Assembly: GCF_016862075.1 (NCBI RefSeq)
Contig: NZ_BOMG01000056.1
Coordinates: 62,001 to 126,000 of the forward strand
Direction of reading: 5' to 3'
DNA: 64,000 nucleotides
From: Actinoplanes couchii
GTDB taxonomy: Bacteria; Actinomycetota; Actinomycetes; Mycobacteriales; Micromonosporaceae
This document shows, in pieces, positions 42,251 through 51,311 of this stretch. Every line of letters starts with the position of its first letter. Positions within the stretch are counted from its first letter, which is position 1. The position numbers and the translations under genes were made by a program. Below the pieces are notes generated by a model. It was given only the letters and a program-made list of their open reading frames with translations, made no database searches and was not told the origin of the DNA.

Positions 42251-43492
42251 ATGAGCGTGCTGGAGCAGGCCGCCGCCGCACGGGTCGCCGCCATCGATCT
42301 CGCCCGGGCCACCCGCGCCGAGAAGGACGCCGCCCTGCTGCTGATGGCCGACCGGATGGTCGAGCGGGCCGACGACATCGTCCACGCCAACGGGGTGGAC
42401 ATCACGAACGCCCGGGCGAACGGCCTGTCCGAGGCGATGATCGACCGGCTGACGCTCACCGGGGAGCGGGTCGCGGCGATGGCCGACGGGCTGCGCCAGC
42501 TGGCCGCGCTGCCGGATCCGATCGGTGACGTGGTGCGCGGTTCGACCCTGGCCAACGGGCTGGAGTTGCGGCAGGTGCGGGTGCCGTTCGGCGTGGTCGG
42601 GATGATCTACGAGGGTCGTCCGAACGTGACCGCCGACGCCGCCGGGATCTGTCTGAAGTCCGGCAACGCGGCCCTGCTGCGCGGGTCCGGTTCGGCGTTC
42701 TCGTCGAACGCGGCGATCGTCGCGGTGCTGCGCAAGGCGGTCGCCGACGCGGGGCTGCCGGTCAACACGATCCAGCTGCTCGACGCCACCACCCGCGACT
42801 CGGTGAAGGACCTGATGAAGGCCCGGGGCCTGGTCGACGTGCTGATCCCGCGCGGTGGCGCCTCGCTGATCAAGACGGTGGTCGAGGAGTCGACGGTGCC
42901 GGTGATCGAGACCGGGGTGGGCAACTGCCACGTCTACGTGGACGCGGCCGCCGATCTGGAGAAGGCGCTGGCGGTCACGGTCAACTCGAAGACGCAGCGC
43001 TACTCCACCTGCAACACCGCCGAGTCGCTGCTGGTGCACGCGGAGATCGCGGACACGTTCCTGCCGCTGGTGCTGGAGGAGTTGCAGAGCCGCGGCGTCA
43101 CCGTGCACGGCGACGCCCGGGTGGCGGGTCACGGCGACGCGGTGGTCGCCGCCACCGACGACGACTGGGGTACGGAGTACCTGTCCCCGGACATCGCGGT
43201 GGCGGTCGTCGACTCCCTGGACGACGCCCTGGACCACATCCGGCGGTGGGGCACCGGCCACACCGAGGCCATCGTCAGCGAGTCGACCACCGCGACCAGG
43301 CGTTTCGTCGCCGGTGTGGACGCGGCCGCGGTGATGGTCAACGCGTCGACCCGGTTCACCGACGGCGGCGAGTTCGGTTTCGGCGCGGAGATCGGCATCA
43401 GCACCCAGAAACTGCACGCCCGTGGTCCGATGGGCCTGCCGGAGCTGACCTCCACGAAGTACGTGGTGACCGGAAACGGTCACACCCGCTAG
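42251..43492 (+). CDS. proA: Glutamate-5-semialdehyde dehydrogenase
   Basis: 413 residues. It reduces gamma-glutamyl phosphate with NADPH to glutamate-5-semialdehyde. Family blocks are VPFGVVGMIYEGRPNVTADAAGICLKSGNA, and the catalytic Cys in QRYSTCNTAESLLV with FTDGGEFGFGAEIGIST near the end. ATG 42251 (MSVLEQAAAARV) is the family-like start. It is 21 bases behind proB. Length is normal. Confidence 0.95.
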   Translation: MSVLEQAAAARVAAIDLARATRAEKDAALLLMADRMVERADDIVHANGVDITNARANGLSEAMIDRLTLTGERVAAMADGLRQLAALPDPIGDVVRGSTLANGLELRQVRVPFGVVGMIYEGRPNVTADAAGICLKSGNAALLRGSGSAFSSNAAIVAVLRKAVADAGLPVNTIQLLDATTRDSVKDLMKARGLVDVLIPRGGASLIKTVVEESTVPVIETGVGNCHVYVDAAADLEKALAVTVNSKTQRYSTCNTAESLLVHAEIADTFLPLVLEELQSRGVTVHGDARVAGHGDAVVAATDDDWGTEYLSPDIAVAVVDSLDDALDHIRRWGTGHTEAIVSESTTATRRFVAGVDAAAVMVNASTRFTDGGEFGFGAEIGISTQKLHARGPMGLPELTSTKYVVTGNGHTR

Positions 43493-43497
43493 AGCTT

Positions 43498-44301
43498 TTA
43501 ACGCACGGCCCGCAGCGCCGTCAGCGTCGCGTTGACGTCGAAGAGCGGGCCCTCGTTGCTGTCCCATCCGCCGTCCGGGCGCTGCGTCTCACCCAGTCGT
43601 TTCCAGGCGCCCGGCAGCAGCCAGTCGTCGCCCAGGTTGACCCGGCGCAGCGCCACCGCCATCGACGCCACGTCGGCCGGGGACATGTCCGGCAGGCGGC
43701 CGCCGAGCACCTGCTGGACGCGGGCCGACTCGTAGAAGAAGTTCTGCTGGTGCAGGAGCCCGGCGGCGTACCAGCCGGTGGCCAGGAACGACGGCCAGCT
43801 GCCGTCCGGGCGGAGCTGGGCCACCACCCACGTCGCCGACGAGCGCACTGTCTCCCCGTACGGCGAACGGGTTTGGAAGGGGTCGGTCGCGACCGCCGCG
43901 GCGGTGAGCCAGAAGCCGGCCAGCGAGGTCAGGTAGAGCGTCGCCTCGGGGTCGCCGGGCAGTGCCCAGGACGGCGCCAGATCGGCCAGCGACCCGTGCT
44001 CCTGCCAGGTGCCGTCACCGCGCTGCGCGGAGGCCAGCCACTGGAGGGCCCGCTCGCCGATCGGGCTGGTCAGGGCGCCGATGTCGTCGAGCTCGGCGAG
44101 GCGGAAGCAGGTGGCGTCGATCGATGGGATCGCGCCGTCGGCGGAGGCGGGCCAGCCGCCCTCGGGCATCTGCCCGGCGGCGATCCGTTCCACGGTTTCC
44201 GGCGGGGGCGGCTGACCGGTCCGGATGTGGGACAACCGCGCCCGTTCGACGGGGTCACCATGGGCGACCACATATCCGATCGCGGCGTCTATATCGATCA
44301 C
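43498..44301 (-). CDS. Prenyltransferase/squalene-cyclase-type repeat protein
   Basis: About 267 residues with alpha-toroid repeats: QMPEGGWPASADGAIPSIDATCFRLAEL, QRGDGTWQEHGSL, LRPDGSWPSFLATGWYAAGLLHQQ and QRPDGGWDSNEGPLFDVNATLTAL. The QxxDGxW motifs are those of terpene cyclase and prenyltransferase beta domains. The acidic DxDD catalytic motif is not seen, so a catalytic cyclase is unlikely; the family includes non-enzymatic members. The start is uncertain: GTG 44301 is used, and ATG 44349 is possible. It lies 5 bases beyond proA, convergent. Confidence 0.6.
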   Translation of the reverse strand: MIDIDAAIGYVVAHGDPVERARLSHIRTGQPPPPETVERIAAGQMPEGGWPASADGAIPSIDATCFRLAELDDIGALTSPIGERALQWLASAQRGDGTWQEHGSLADLAPSWALPGDPEATLYLTSLAGFWLTAAAVATDPFQTRSPYGETVRSSATWVVAQLRPDGSWPSFLATGWYAAGLLHQQNFFYESARVQQVLGGRLPDMSPADVASMAVALRRVNLGDDWLLPGAWKRLGETQRPDGGWDSNEGPLFDVNATLTALRAVR

Positions 44302-44348
44302 GGTGACGACGGTACCGGCCGAACCTGTCGAACGCAGGCCCCCGCACA

Positions 44349-44378
44349 CCGGGGAGTCACCCGTTGGTGACTCCCCGG
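44349..44378 (-). terminator. Terminator of moeZ
   Basis: A perfect 13-base stem, CCGGGGAGTCACC (44349-44361) with GGTGACTCCCCGG (44366-44378), loop of four bases. It begins 11 bases past the moeZ stop on the minus strand, and lies upstream of the repeat protein. Confidence 0.85.
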
Positions 44379-44389
44379 GACGAAAACGA

Positions 44390-45571
44390 TCAGTACGACG
44401 GGAGCGACGGGTCGACCGTGTTGACCCAGGAGACGATGCCGCCCTGGACGTGCACGGCGTCCTTGAAACCGGCCGCCTTGAGCGCGGCGAGGGCCTCCGC
44501 CGAGCGCACGCCCGACTTGCAGTGCAGGACGATCTGCTTGTCCTGCGGGAACTGCGCCAGGGCCGCGCCGGACAGGATGTCGCCCTTCGGGATCAGGACC
44601 GCGCCGGGGATCCGGTTGATCTCCCACTCGGCCGGCTCGCGGACGTCGGCGAGGAAGACGTCCTTGCCGCTGTCCTGCCAGTCCTTCAGCTCGCGGGCGG
44701 TGATCGTGGAACCGGTGATCGCCTCCTGCGCCTCGACCGAGACGGCGCCGCAGAAGTCCTCGTAGTCCTCGAGCAGGTCGGTGACGGTCGGGTTGTCGCC
44801 GCAGAGCGCGCAGTCCGGGTCCTTACGGACCTTGATCTTGCGGTACTCCATCTCCAGGGCGTCGTAGACCATCAGCCGGCCGACCAGCGGCTCACCGATG
44901 CCGGTGATCAGCTTGATCGCCTCGTTGACCTGGATCGAGCCGATCGACGCGCAGAGCACACCGAGCACGCCGCCCTCGGCACAGCTCGGGACCATGCCGG
45001 GCGGCGGGGGCTCCGGGTAGAGGCAGCGGTAGCAGGGACCGTGCTCCTCCCAGAAGACCGAGGCCTGGCCGTCGAAACGGTAGATCGATCCCCAGACGTA
45101 CGGCTTACCCAACAGCACGGCGGCGTCGTTGACCATGTACCGCGTGGCGAAGTTGTCGGTGCCGTCGACGATCAGGTCGTACTGGCTGAAGATCTCTTTG
45201 ACGTTGTCGCGGTCCAGCGCGGTGTTGTGGATGACCACGTTCACCAGCGGGTTGATCTCCGCGATGCTGCGGGCCGCCGACTCCGCCTTGGGCGTGCCCA
45301 CGTCCGAGACGCCGTGGATGACCTGACGCTGCAGGTTGGACTCGTCGACCGTGTCGAAGTCGATGATGCCGAGCGTGCCCACCCCGGCCGCGGCCAGGTA
45401 GAGCAGAGCCGGCGAGCCGAGGCCGCCCGCGCCGACCGCGAGGACCTTGGCGTTCTTCAGGCGCTTCTGCCCGTCCATCCCGACGTCGGGGATGATCAGG
45501 TGACGCGAGTAGCGGCGGATCTCGTCGACGCTCAGCTCAGCTGCCGGCTCGACGAGCGGTGGCAGACCCAC
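44390..45571 (-). CDS. moeZ: MoeZ: adenylyltransferase-sulfurtransferase
   Basis: 393 residues. N-terminal ThiF/MoeB domain (VLAVGAGGLGSPALLYLAAAG; zinc cysteines CYRC and CALC) activates the C terminus of a ubiquitin-like sulfur carrier (MoaD, ThiS, CysO type) with ATP. The C-terminal rhodanese domain (from about 285) carries the active-site Cys in LHCKSGVRSAEAL. GTG 45571 is chosen over ATG 45610 because GGGGAG lies 6 bases upstream and MGLPPLVEPA matches the family start. It lies downstream of a DUF3152 gene, as in the mycobacterial Rv3206c-Rv3207c pair. Confidence 0.93.
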   Translation of the reverse strand: MGLPPLVEPAAELSVDEIRRYSRHLIIPDVGMDGQKRLKNAKVLAVGAGGLGSPALLYLAAAGVGTLGIIDFDTVDESNLQRQVIHGVSDVGTPKAESAARSIAEINPLVNVVIHNTALDRDNVKEIFSQYDLIVDGTDNFATRYMVNDAAVLLGKPYVWGSIYRFDGQASVFWEEHGPCYRCLYPEPPPPGMVPSCAEGGVLGVLCASIGSIQVNEAIKLITGIGEPLVGRLMVYDALEMEYRKIKVRKDPDCALCGDNPTVTDLLEDYEDFCGAVSVEAQEAITGSTITARELKDWQDSGKDVFLADVREPAEWEINRIPGAVLIPKGDILSGAALAQFPQDKQIVLHCKSGVRSAEALAALKAAGFKDAVHVQGGIVSWVNTVDPSLPSY

Positions 45572-45679
45572 ATTCACTCCCCGGGTTGGTGATAAAGGAT
45601 CGCCGCCCATTGTTGCTCGGTTCGCGGGCTCGTATCCATGACGTCGGCCACGGGCCCGACATGCGGGATAGGGAATATT

Positions 45680-47389
45680 TCAAGCGACCGGCTCGCCCCG
45701 GTAACGCTCGCCGTCCAGGTAGGGCCACGCGTTCGGGGTACACCCCTTCAGACCGAACGTCTGCTGCTGCATCACCGGCGCCGGCTCGCCCTTGCCCGGG
45801 CACGCCTCGTGATCGTGCCCCAGCTCGTGCCCGACCTCGTGGTTGATCGCGTACCGGCGGTAGGTGGTCAATCGGTCCCCGAACTCGGGCACCGCACCGG
45901 ACCACCGGTCGGCATTGATGATCACCTTGCCGGGCACCCGGCACGAGGTGTAACCCTCGGTGTCCAGGCCGCCCGTCGCGCACATCTTCTCCGAGGTCTC
46001 CGCGGACGCCAGATAGATGGTGAAGTCCACGTCGTCACCGGCCTTCGGCACCCGGCGCATCCGCAGCTTGCCGGTGTGCACCCAGCTCCGGTCGTCACCG
46101 AGCGTCTCGTCGATCGCCGCGGCGAAATCCGCGGGCGCGGTGTCCGCGACGACCTCCTCGACCGCCACCCGGAAGCGGTACAGGCGACCGGCCTCACCGA
46201 GCATCGGACCGCGGCTCCGCTCGTACGCGAAATCGCCTCTCTTGCCGGGTTTGCTGGTCGGCTCCTCAGTCGGTGCACCGGTCGGCTCCTGGACCGCCTG
46301 CGCCCCACCGGTGGGTTCCGGGGCCTCCACCGGACCGGCCTGCTCGGCCGGCTGGGCGGCGTCCATCCGCGGAGTGACAGGCTTCTCGTTGTTCCACACC
46401 TCATGACCGACGATCAAGAGCAGAAGGACCGCCATTACGTACGCCACCAGAACCGCACGCCTGCGCCGCCGGATCCGCCGGGCCGCCGGTGACTCGGGCA
46501 CCAGGTGCCGGGCGACGTACTCGTCCTCGTCCTCGTCCTCGTCCGGCTCGGCCGCCGTCTCCAGCGGTTCCTCGGGGGCGAACAGCACGTCGGGCCGGAA
46601 GTCGGGCTCCGGGACGTAGATCCGCTCCTCGGTGACCGGCTCGAACTCCGGCACGTGATGCCGGCCCTCCGGCTCGGGAACCGTCTCGACCCGGGGCGGG
46701 ACCTGGATGTTCTCCGCGAGGTTCCGTTCCAGCAGGGCCTTCGGCGGCCACAGGTTGTCCGGCAGCTCGGCCGGCAGGCGCAGGCTCGACGGCAGGCCAC
46801 GCCGGTTCGGGGTCTGCGGGTACTGGCTCTCCGGCGGCAGCGCCGGGGTCTCCACCGGGTCCTCGATCATCTCCGGGGCGGGCAGAGCCTCCGGGGCGGG
46901 CAGGGCCTTCGGCACGCCGGTACGGACCGTGCGCCGGACGCCGGTGGCCCGGGGGCCGACGGTGGTTCCGGGCGCCGTCATCGGGTCGCCGGGATCCGGG
47001 GCGGGCGGCGGCGGTTCCGGGGTGCGCGGCCGGGAGGCGGCGAGCCGTTCCGCGGCGAGTTCCACGATGCCGCGGGTCATCTCCGGCGTCTCCGGCGTCT
47101 CCGGACTCTTCGCGACCGGCCGGCGGCGCTCCTCGGCCGCGGTCTTGCGGGCCGGTGTGCGGGCCGCCGACGTCCGCGCCGAGGTGCTCTTGACCGGTTT
47201 CTCCGCCGCCTGCTCCGCGGTGGTGGACTTCTTCGCCGCCGGTCTGCGGGCGGGCTTACGGGCCGGCTCGGTGGAGGCGGTCACCGGATTCTTCGCGGTG
47301 GCCGTCGCCGGCACGGTACGGGCACGGGCCCGGCCACGCCGCTCACTACCGGCGTCCGGGTCAACAGGGCCATTTGTCGCGTTTGCCAT
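45680..47389 (-). CDS. DUF3152 protein with a long disordered N terminus
   Basis: 569 residues. About 300 N-terminal residues are Ala/Pro/Arg/Glu-rich and probably disordered; one transmembrane helix (AVLVAYVMAVLLLLIVGHEV) follows at about 310-330. The outer domain (about 385-565) is DUF3152, with the zincin motif HEVGHELGHDHE and conserved Cys pairs (MCATGG, SCRVPG, CPGKG, GCTPN). A membrane-anchored zinc protease facing out is expected. Its paralogue lies 62 bases upstream at 47452-48282. The acidic run DEDEDEDE sits before the membrane. Confidence 0.82.
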   Translation of the reverse strand: MANATNGPVDPDAGSERRGRARARTVPATATAKNPVTASTEPARKPARRPAAKKSTTAEQAAEKPVKSTSARTSAARTPARKTAAEERRRPVAKSPETPETPEMTRGIVELAAERLAASRPRTPEPPPPAPDPGDPMTAPGTTVGPRATGVRRTVRTGVPKALPAPEALPAPEMIEDPVETPALPPESQYPQTPNRRGLPSSLRLPAELPDNLWPPKALLERNLAENIQVPPRVETVPEPEGRHHVPEFEPVTEERIYVPEPDFRPDVLFAPEEPLETAAEPDEDEDEDEYVARHLVPESPAARRIRRRRRAVLVAYVMAVLLLLIVGHEVWNNEKPVTPRMDAAQPAEQAGPVEAPEPTGGAQAVQEPTGAPTEEPTSKPGKRGDFAYERSRGPMLGEAGRLYRFRVAVEEVVADTAPADFAAAIDETLGDDRSWVHTGKLRMRRVPKAGDDVDFTIYLASAETSEKMCATGGLDTEGYTSCRVPGKVIINADRWSGAVPEFGDRLTTYRRYAINHEVGHELGHDHEACPGKGEPAPVMQQQTFGLKGCTPNAWPYLDGERYRGEPVA

Positions 47390-47451
47390 AGCAAGCGAAA
47401 GCCTGCCACGACCTAACCGTCCGTCACTGCACTTTCACGTTTCCGTACCTG

Positions 47452-48282
47452 TCAGATGCGCGGTCCGACCAGGTCCTTGCCGTTGCGGCGCGGCCACGAG
47501 TACGGCTTGCAGCCACGCAACGTCAGGGTCTGCTGCACCATCACCGGCGCCGGGCCATTCGCCTTGGGGCAGTTCTCGTGCCGGTGCCCCAGCTCGTGGC
47601 CGACCTCGTGGTTGATCACGTACCGGCGGTACTCGGCCAGGCCGATCTCCGCCTCCAGGTACGGCGTCGACGACTTCCGCCACCGGTCCAGGTTGATGAT
47701 CGCCTTGCCGGTGGTCCGGCACGAGGTGAACGGTACCCCGCCGATCGTGACGTTGGTGCCACCCTGCAGGCACATCCGCCCGGTCGTGGTCCGCGTCGCC
47801 AGATAGACGGTGAAGTCGGCCTTGTCCGAGCCGGCCACCATCTGCAGCCGCAGGTCGCCGGACCCGGACCAGCTCCGCTCGTCCTCCAGCGTGGCCCGCA
47901 CCTGCGCGGTGAACTCGGCGACGTCCTCGCCACTGCCCTTCTCCACCGCGACCTTGAACCGGCGGAGCGTGCCCTTCTTCCCGGCGACCTCACCACGCTC
48001 GGTGGAGTAGGTGAACTCGCCGGAGCCCTTGACCGGGACCTTGCCGTCGAGTTTCAGCACGTCCTCGGCGAGTGGCTCCGGCTCGTCGGTGGCCACGATC
48101 TCCACCGGCTCCTCCGACTCGACCGGCTCGGCCGGCGCCGGCGGCGTGACGCTCGCCGGAGGTGGCGTCACGAACGACGCGGCGGGCTCAACAGGTGTCC
48201 GGCTGCCGACCAGGAGCGCGGTCACCCCGAGCGAAACCAGAGTGACGGCGAGCACCACGAGCCAGATCCGCTGCCATCTCAT
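47452..48282 (-). CDS. DUF3152 protein, short paralogue
   Basis: 276 residues. A single N-terminal membrane anchor (IWLVVLAVTLVSLGVTALLV) is followed by a Pro-rich linker and a DUF3152 domain with HEVGHELGHRHE and paired cysteines (MCLQGG, SCRTTG, CPKANG, GCKPY). It has the same catalytic part as the next gene but lacks the long disordered N terminus, so the two seem to be a tandem duplication with diverged anchors. ATG 48282 (MRWQRIWL) is chosen; there is no strong ribosome site, and ATG 48306 is possible. The protease activity is inferred from HExxHxxGxxH. Confidence 0.78.
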   Translation of the reverse strand: MRWQRIWLVVLAVTLVSLGVTALLVGSRTPVEPAASFVTPPPASVTPPAPAEPVESEEPVEIVATDEPEPLAEDVLKLDGKVPVKGSGEFTYSTERGEVAGKKGTLRRFKVAVEKGSGEDVAEFTAQVRATLEDERSWSGSGDLRLQMVAGSDKADFTVYLATRTTTGRMCLQGGTNVTIGGVPFTSCRTTGKAIINLDRWRKSSTPYLEAEIGLAEYRRYVINHEVGHELGHRHENCPKANGPAPVMVQQTLTLRGCKPYSWPRRNGKDLVGPRI

Positions 48283-48367
48283 CGATGGGAGATTTCCACA
48301 CTCCACTCACCGAATCCGCCCGGGGAGGATCATGGTGCCCTGCGTTACATCAGGCAACCTAACCGGC

Positions 48368-49336
48368 TCAAACGTTTCCGCTGGTGGGCTGGCGGACCTC
48401 GTCCAGCAGGCCGACGACGGCACGGGCCACCACCCGGGGAACCTCCATCTGGGCGACATGACCGACACCCGGAAGGATGAGCAGCCGCCCGTCCGGGACG
48501 ATCCGGGCCACCTGCGCCGGCACCCGCGGGTCGACCAGTTTGTCGGTCAGGCCACCGATCACCAGCGTGGGCGCCTCGACCCGGGCGGCCAGACGCCACT
48601 GCGAGTCCTCACCCGGCAGGTAGGCCCGCAGGAAGCTGGCGACCAGGCCACGCAACGTGCCGAGATAGGCCTTCGGATAGTGGGCGACGGTGAACCGGAG
48701 CTGGATCTCCTCCATCGCCTCGGCCCGGCGCTGCGGATGCACCTTGGTGGTGTCGCCGAAACACGCCGCCAGCACCTGCTCGGCCATCTGCTCGGCGGTG
48801 AGCCGGGTGAGCGCCCAGGCCATCAGGCGCTCGGCGCCGGGCAGCGCCAGCAGCGGCAGCACCGGGCCCTGCGCGGTCCGCCGCGGGTTCAGGAACGGCA
48901 TCGCCGGCGAGATCAGCGTCAGGGTCCGGACCAGGTCCGGCCGGAGCGCCGCCACCCGCACCGAGATCGAGCCGCCGAGCGAGTTGCCGATCAGGTGGAC
49001 CGGACCGCGGCCGGACTGGTCCAGGTAGTCGATCAGGGTCGACGAGAAGGCCGGAATCGAGTACCTCGGGCTGGGATCGCTGTAGCCGAAGCCGGGCAGG
49101 TCGACCGCCTGCGCGTCGAGCCGGTCGGCGAGCAGCCCGGCCAGATCGGTGAAATTCTGCGAGGAGCCGCCCAGGCCGTGCACATAGACGGCGGGCTCGG
49201 CCTCGGGACTCAGCCCGGGGGTGTCCCGGACGTGCAGCATCGCGCCGCCGACCGAGACCCGGCGAGCGGGCCACGGCGGCGGAATCTGACCATCCGGCAA
49301 CAGCGAGCTGTCGTCGGCGAGAATCGCACCCTTCAT
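48368..49336 (-). CDS. Alpha/beta-hydrolase
   Basis: 322 residues with the alpha/beta-hydrolase fold. Oxyanion strand VYVHGLGGSSQNF, nucleophile elbow GNSLGGS (Ser), Asp near LVIGGLTDKLVD and the catalytic His in LPGVGHVAQME. Substrates range from esters to amides; this one is unknown. It overlaps the upstream gene by one base and lies between it and the DUF3152 pair. No signal peptide. Confidence 0.85.
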   Translation of the reverse strand: MKGAILADDSSLLPDGQIPPPWPARRVSVGGAMLHVRDTPGLSPEAEPAVYVHGLGGSSQNFTDLAGLLADRLDAQAVDLPGFGYSDPSPRYSIPAFSSTLIDYLDQSGRGPVHLIGNSLGGSISVRVAALRPDLVRTLTLISPAMPFLNPRRTAQGPVLPLLALPGAERLMAWALTRLTAEQMAEQVLAACFGDTTKVHPQRRAEAMEEIQLRFTVAHYPKAYLGTLRGLVASFLRAYLPGEDSQWRLAARVEAPTLVIGGLTDKLVDPRVPAQVARIVPDGRLLILPGVGHVAQMEVPRVVARAVVGLLDEVRQPTSGNV

Positions 49337-51150
49337 CAGGCCAAGAGTGCCTCAAGTCGACGGTTGACGGCCGCCAATGTGGCGCGGACCATCGCGTGCC
49401 TGTCGTCTCCGGTCACCACAGCCGATCCGGCCAGCTGCTCGACCCAGCCGCCGCCGCACGAGAGCAGCAGCACGACGACCGCGACCTGCATCGGCCCGAA
49501 CGACACCGCGGCGGCGTGCTCGACGAAGCAGCGCGCCGGCCCGTCCGGGTGGGCGGAGGTGGAGAGCAGCTGGTCGACCGCACCGGCGGTGGCCGTCGCG
49601 CAGAGACGCAGGAGGTAGCCGTCGACCGCCGGGCCGGTGGCCACCCCCGCGGCGGTCCGGCCGCCGGCACGCAGCCGCACCTCGACGGTGGCCTCCGCAC
49701 CGAACGTGTTGACGTGCACGTTCTCGATGATCACGCGCGGGCCGGGGTTGTCGCCCGGGTCCAGCGGGCGCGGCTTGGACGCGTCCGCCGGGACCAGCGC
49801 GGCCGGGGTGCTGATCACCGGCGCCGGCGACGGCACCTGCGGCGGCGGGGCCATCAACGGTGTCGGGGCCGGCATCGTGGGCACCGTGGGCATCGCGGAG
49901 ACCGGGGCTGCCGGGCTCGAGACCGGGGCGACCGGGCTGGACACCGGACGGGCCGGGCTCGACACCGGACGGACCGGGCTCGACACCGGGCGCGCCGGAC
50001 TGGACACCGGGGCGACCGGGAACGAGGCCCGGGCCTGGCGGGTGGGCTGACTGGGCAGCAGCGGCGTGCGCGGCGACGAGACCGGGGCACTGGACGGCCG
50101 GAGCGCGGCCGGCGGGTCGCCGGGCATGGCCGCGTCCAGACCCATCCGGTCCTGGAGCAGACGGGCCACCTGGCGGCTCACCTCGGCCGGGTCGGCGCCG
50201 TCGGACAGGTCGAGCCGGAGACTGTGCGCACCGGCCGGCGTGGCCCGCAACGACGCGTCCCGGACCCCGTCCACCTCGCGGACGGCGGCCAGGATGTCCT
50301 GGACGTCGAAGCCCTCCTGGCGCTCCTGGGCGGGCACGACGTCGCCGCGGCGCAGGTGCGTCGCTATCCGGGCCAATGCTGGTGCTTCGGCCGACGGCTC
50401 CACGGAGGGCGGCTCCGGAACTCTCGGGACGTCCGGCTGGGCCGGAACGCGCTGGGGCAGGACCCCGCGCGGCTCACCGTCGGCGTCGGTCTCGACGTCG
50501 CCGGCATCCGGCGGACCCGCTGAGGGGAACGACGGCGTACGCGGGAAGCTCGGCGAATCGTACGCCGAACCGTCACCGGACGGCCCGTCGAACGACGGCA
50601 GGCCCTGTGCCAGCGTGTCGGTCACCAGCGCGTGCCGGGACCGGATCGGGTCCGGGGCCGGGTCGGCGGCCGGCTGCTCGGGCAGCCAGTCCGGGCGGGG
50701 CGGCACCGGGGCCGAACCACGCTGCTGCGGGTACGAATCGTCCAGATCGCCCTCGTACGGGTACGGCGGAGCGCTGTTCGGGGTCGACGACAGCGGCGCC
50801 ACCCCCGGCGGGCGGCGGTGGCCGAGAATGTCGGCGAGCCGGTTCCGGTCGGAGGACCACCCGTCCGTGGACCCGGACGAGGGAATCTCGGAACCCGGCG
50901 CGGCGGGAATGCCGGACGCCGGCGCGGTCCCGGTCGGTCGCTCGGCCGGGAACTGCTGCCGCCCGAAGGTGCGCCCGTCAGCCGGCCGCCGCCATGGAGG
51001 CGTGTCCACTCCCTGCTCCAAACCCGCTCCCGTGTTGGTCCACGGGCTCTCGTTACCCGCCCAGCCGTTCATCCGTGTGCGGTCTTGCGAGTCGGCTCCG
51101 TTGCCACCCGTTGAGGCTCCGGCGTCACCGGAATGCCCTGATTCATCCAC
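49336..51150 (-). CDS. Large repeat-rich protein of unknown function
   Basis: 604 residues from GTG 51150, with a strong GAGGAG site upstream. About 240 residues are Pro/Ser/Gly-rich and probably disordered. The middle has an ARIATHLRRGDVVPAQERQEGFDVQDILAAVREVDGVRDASLR segment with ferredoxin-like character, then near residues 390-450 tandem copies of VSSPARP. The C-terminal 130 residues (IIENVHVNTFGAEATVEVRLRAG, GYLLRLCATATAGAVDQLL) are well formed and resemble, by eye, a swapped-hairpin or alpha/beta domain such as the LeuA regulatory domain. I do not recognise a family. It starts divergent from the TetR gene. Confidence 0.65.
   Translation of the reverse strand: MDESGHSGDAGASTGGNGADSQDRTRMNGWAGNESPWTNTGAGLEQGVDTPPWRRPADGRTFGRQQFPAERPTGTAPASGIPAAPGSEIPSSGSTDGWSSDRNRLADILGHRRPPGVAPLSSTPNSAPPYPYEGDLDDSYPQQRGSAPVPPRPDWLPEQPAADPAPDPIRSRHALVTDTLAQGLPSFDGPSGDGSAYDSPSFPRTPSFPSAGPPDAGDVETDADGEPRGVLPQRVPAQPDVPRVPEPPSVEPSAEAPALARIATHLRRGDVVPAQERQEGFDVQDILAAVREVDGVRDASLRATPAGAHSLRLDLSDGADPAEVSRQVARLLQDRMGLDAAMPGDPPAALRPSSAPVSSPRTPLLPSQPTRQARASFPVAPVSSPARPVSSPVRPVSSPARPVSSPVAPVSSPAAPVSAMPTVPTMPAPTPLMAPPPQVPSPAPVISTPAALVPADASKPRPLDPGDNPGPRVIIENVHVNTFGAEATVEVRLRAGGRTAAGVATGPAVDGYLLRLCATATAGAVDQLLSTSAHPDGPARCFVEHAAAVSFGPMQVAVVVLLLSCGGGWVEQLAGSAVVTGDDRHAMVRATLAAVNRRLEALLA
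49905..50025. repeat. 27-base repeat encoding VSSP(A/V)RP units
   Basis: About five copies of a GC-rich unit including ACCGGGCTGGACACCGG (plus strand) in phase with codons, giving repeated VSSPARP or VSSPVAP in the 604-residue protein. The copies are near identical. Confidence 0.8.
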
Positions 51151-51311
51151 CGCGTGCTCCTCGCTCGCCCCCGCTGAGGCTACCGTGTCGTTGCAGTGGC
51201 GATAAGTTGCAGCGTCGCGACAATTGCCCGCACGACCGCGACATGCGCCGAACCGGGCAATCCGAGACGACAAACCGCGGGGACACCAGACCCCCTGGGA
51301 GGTTCACAGAA

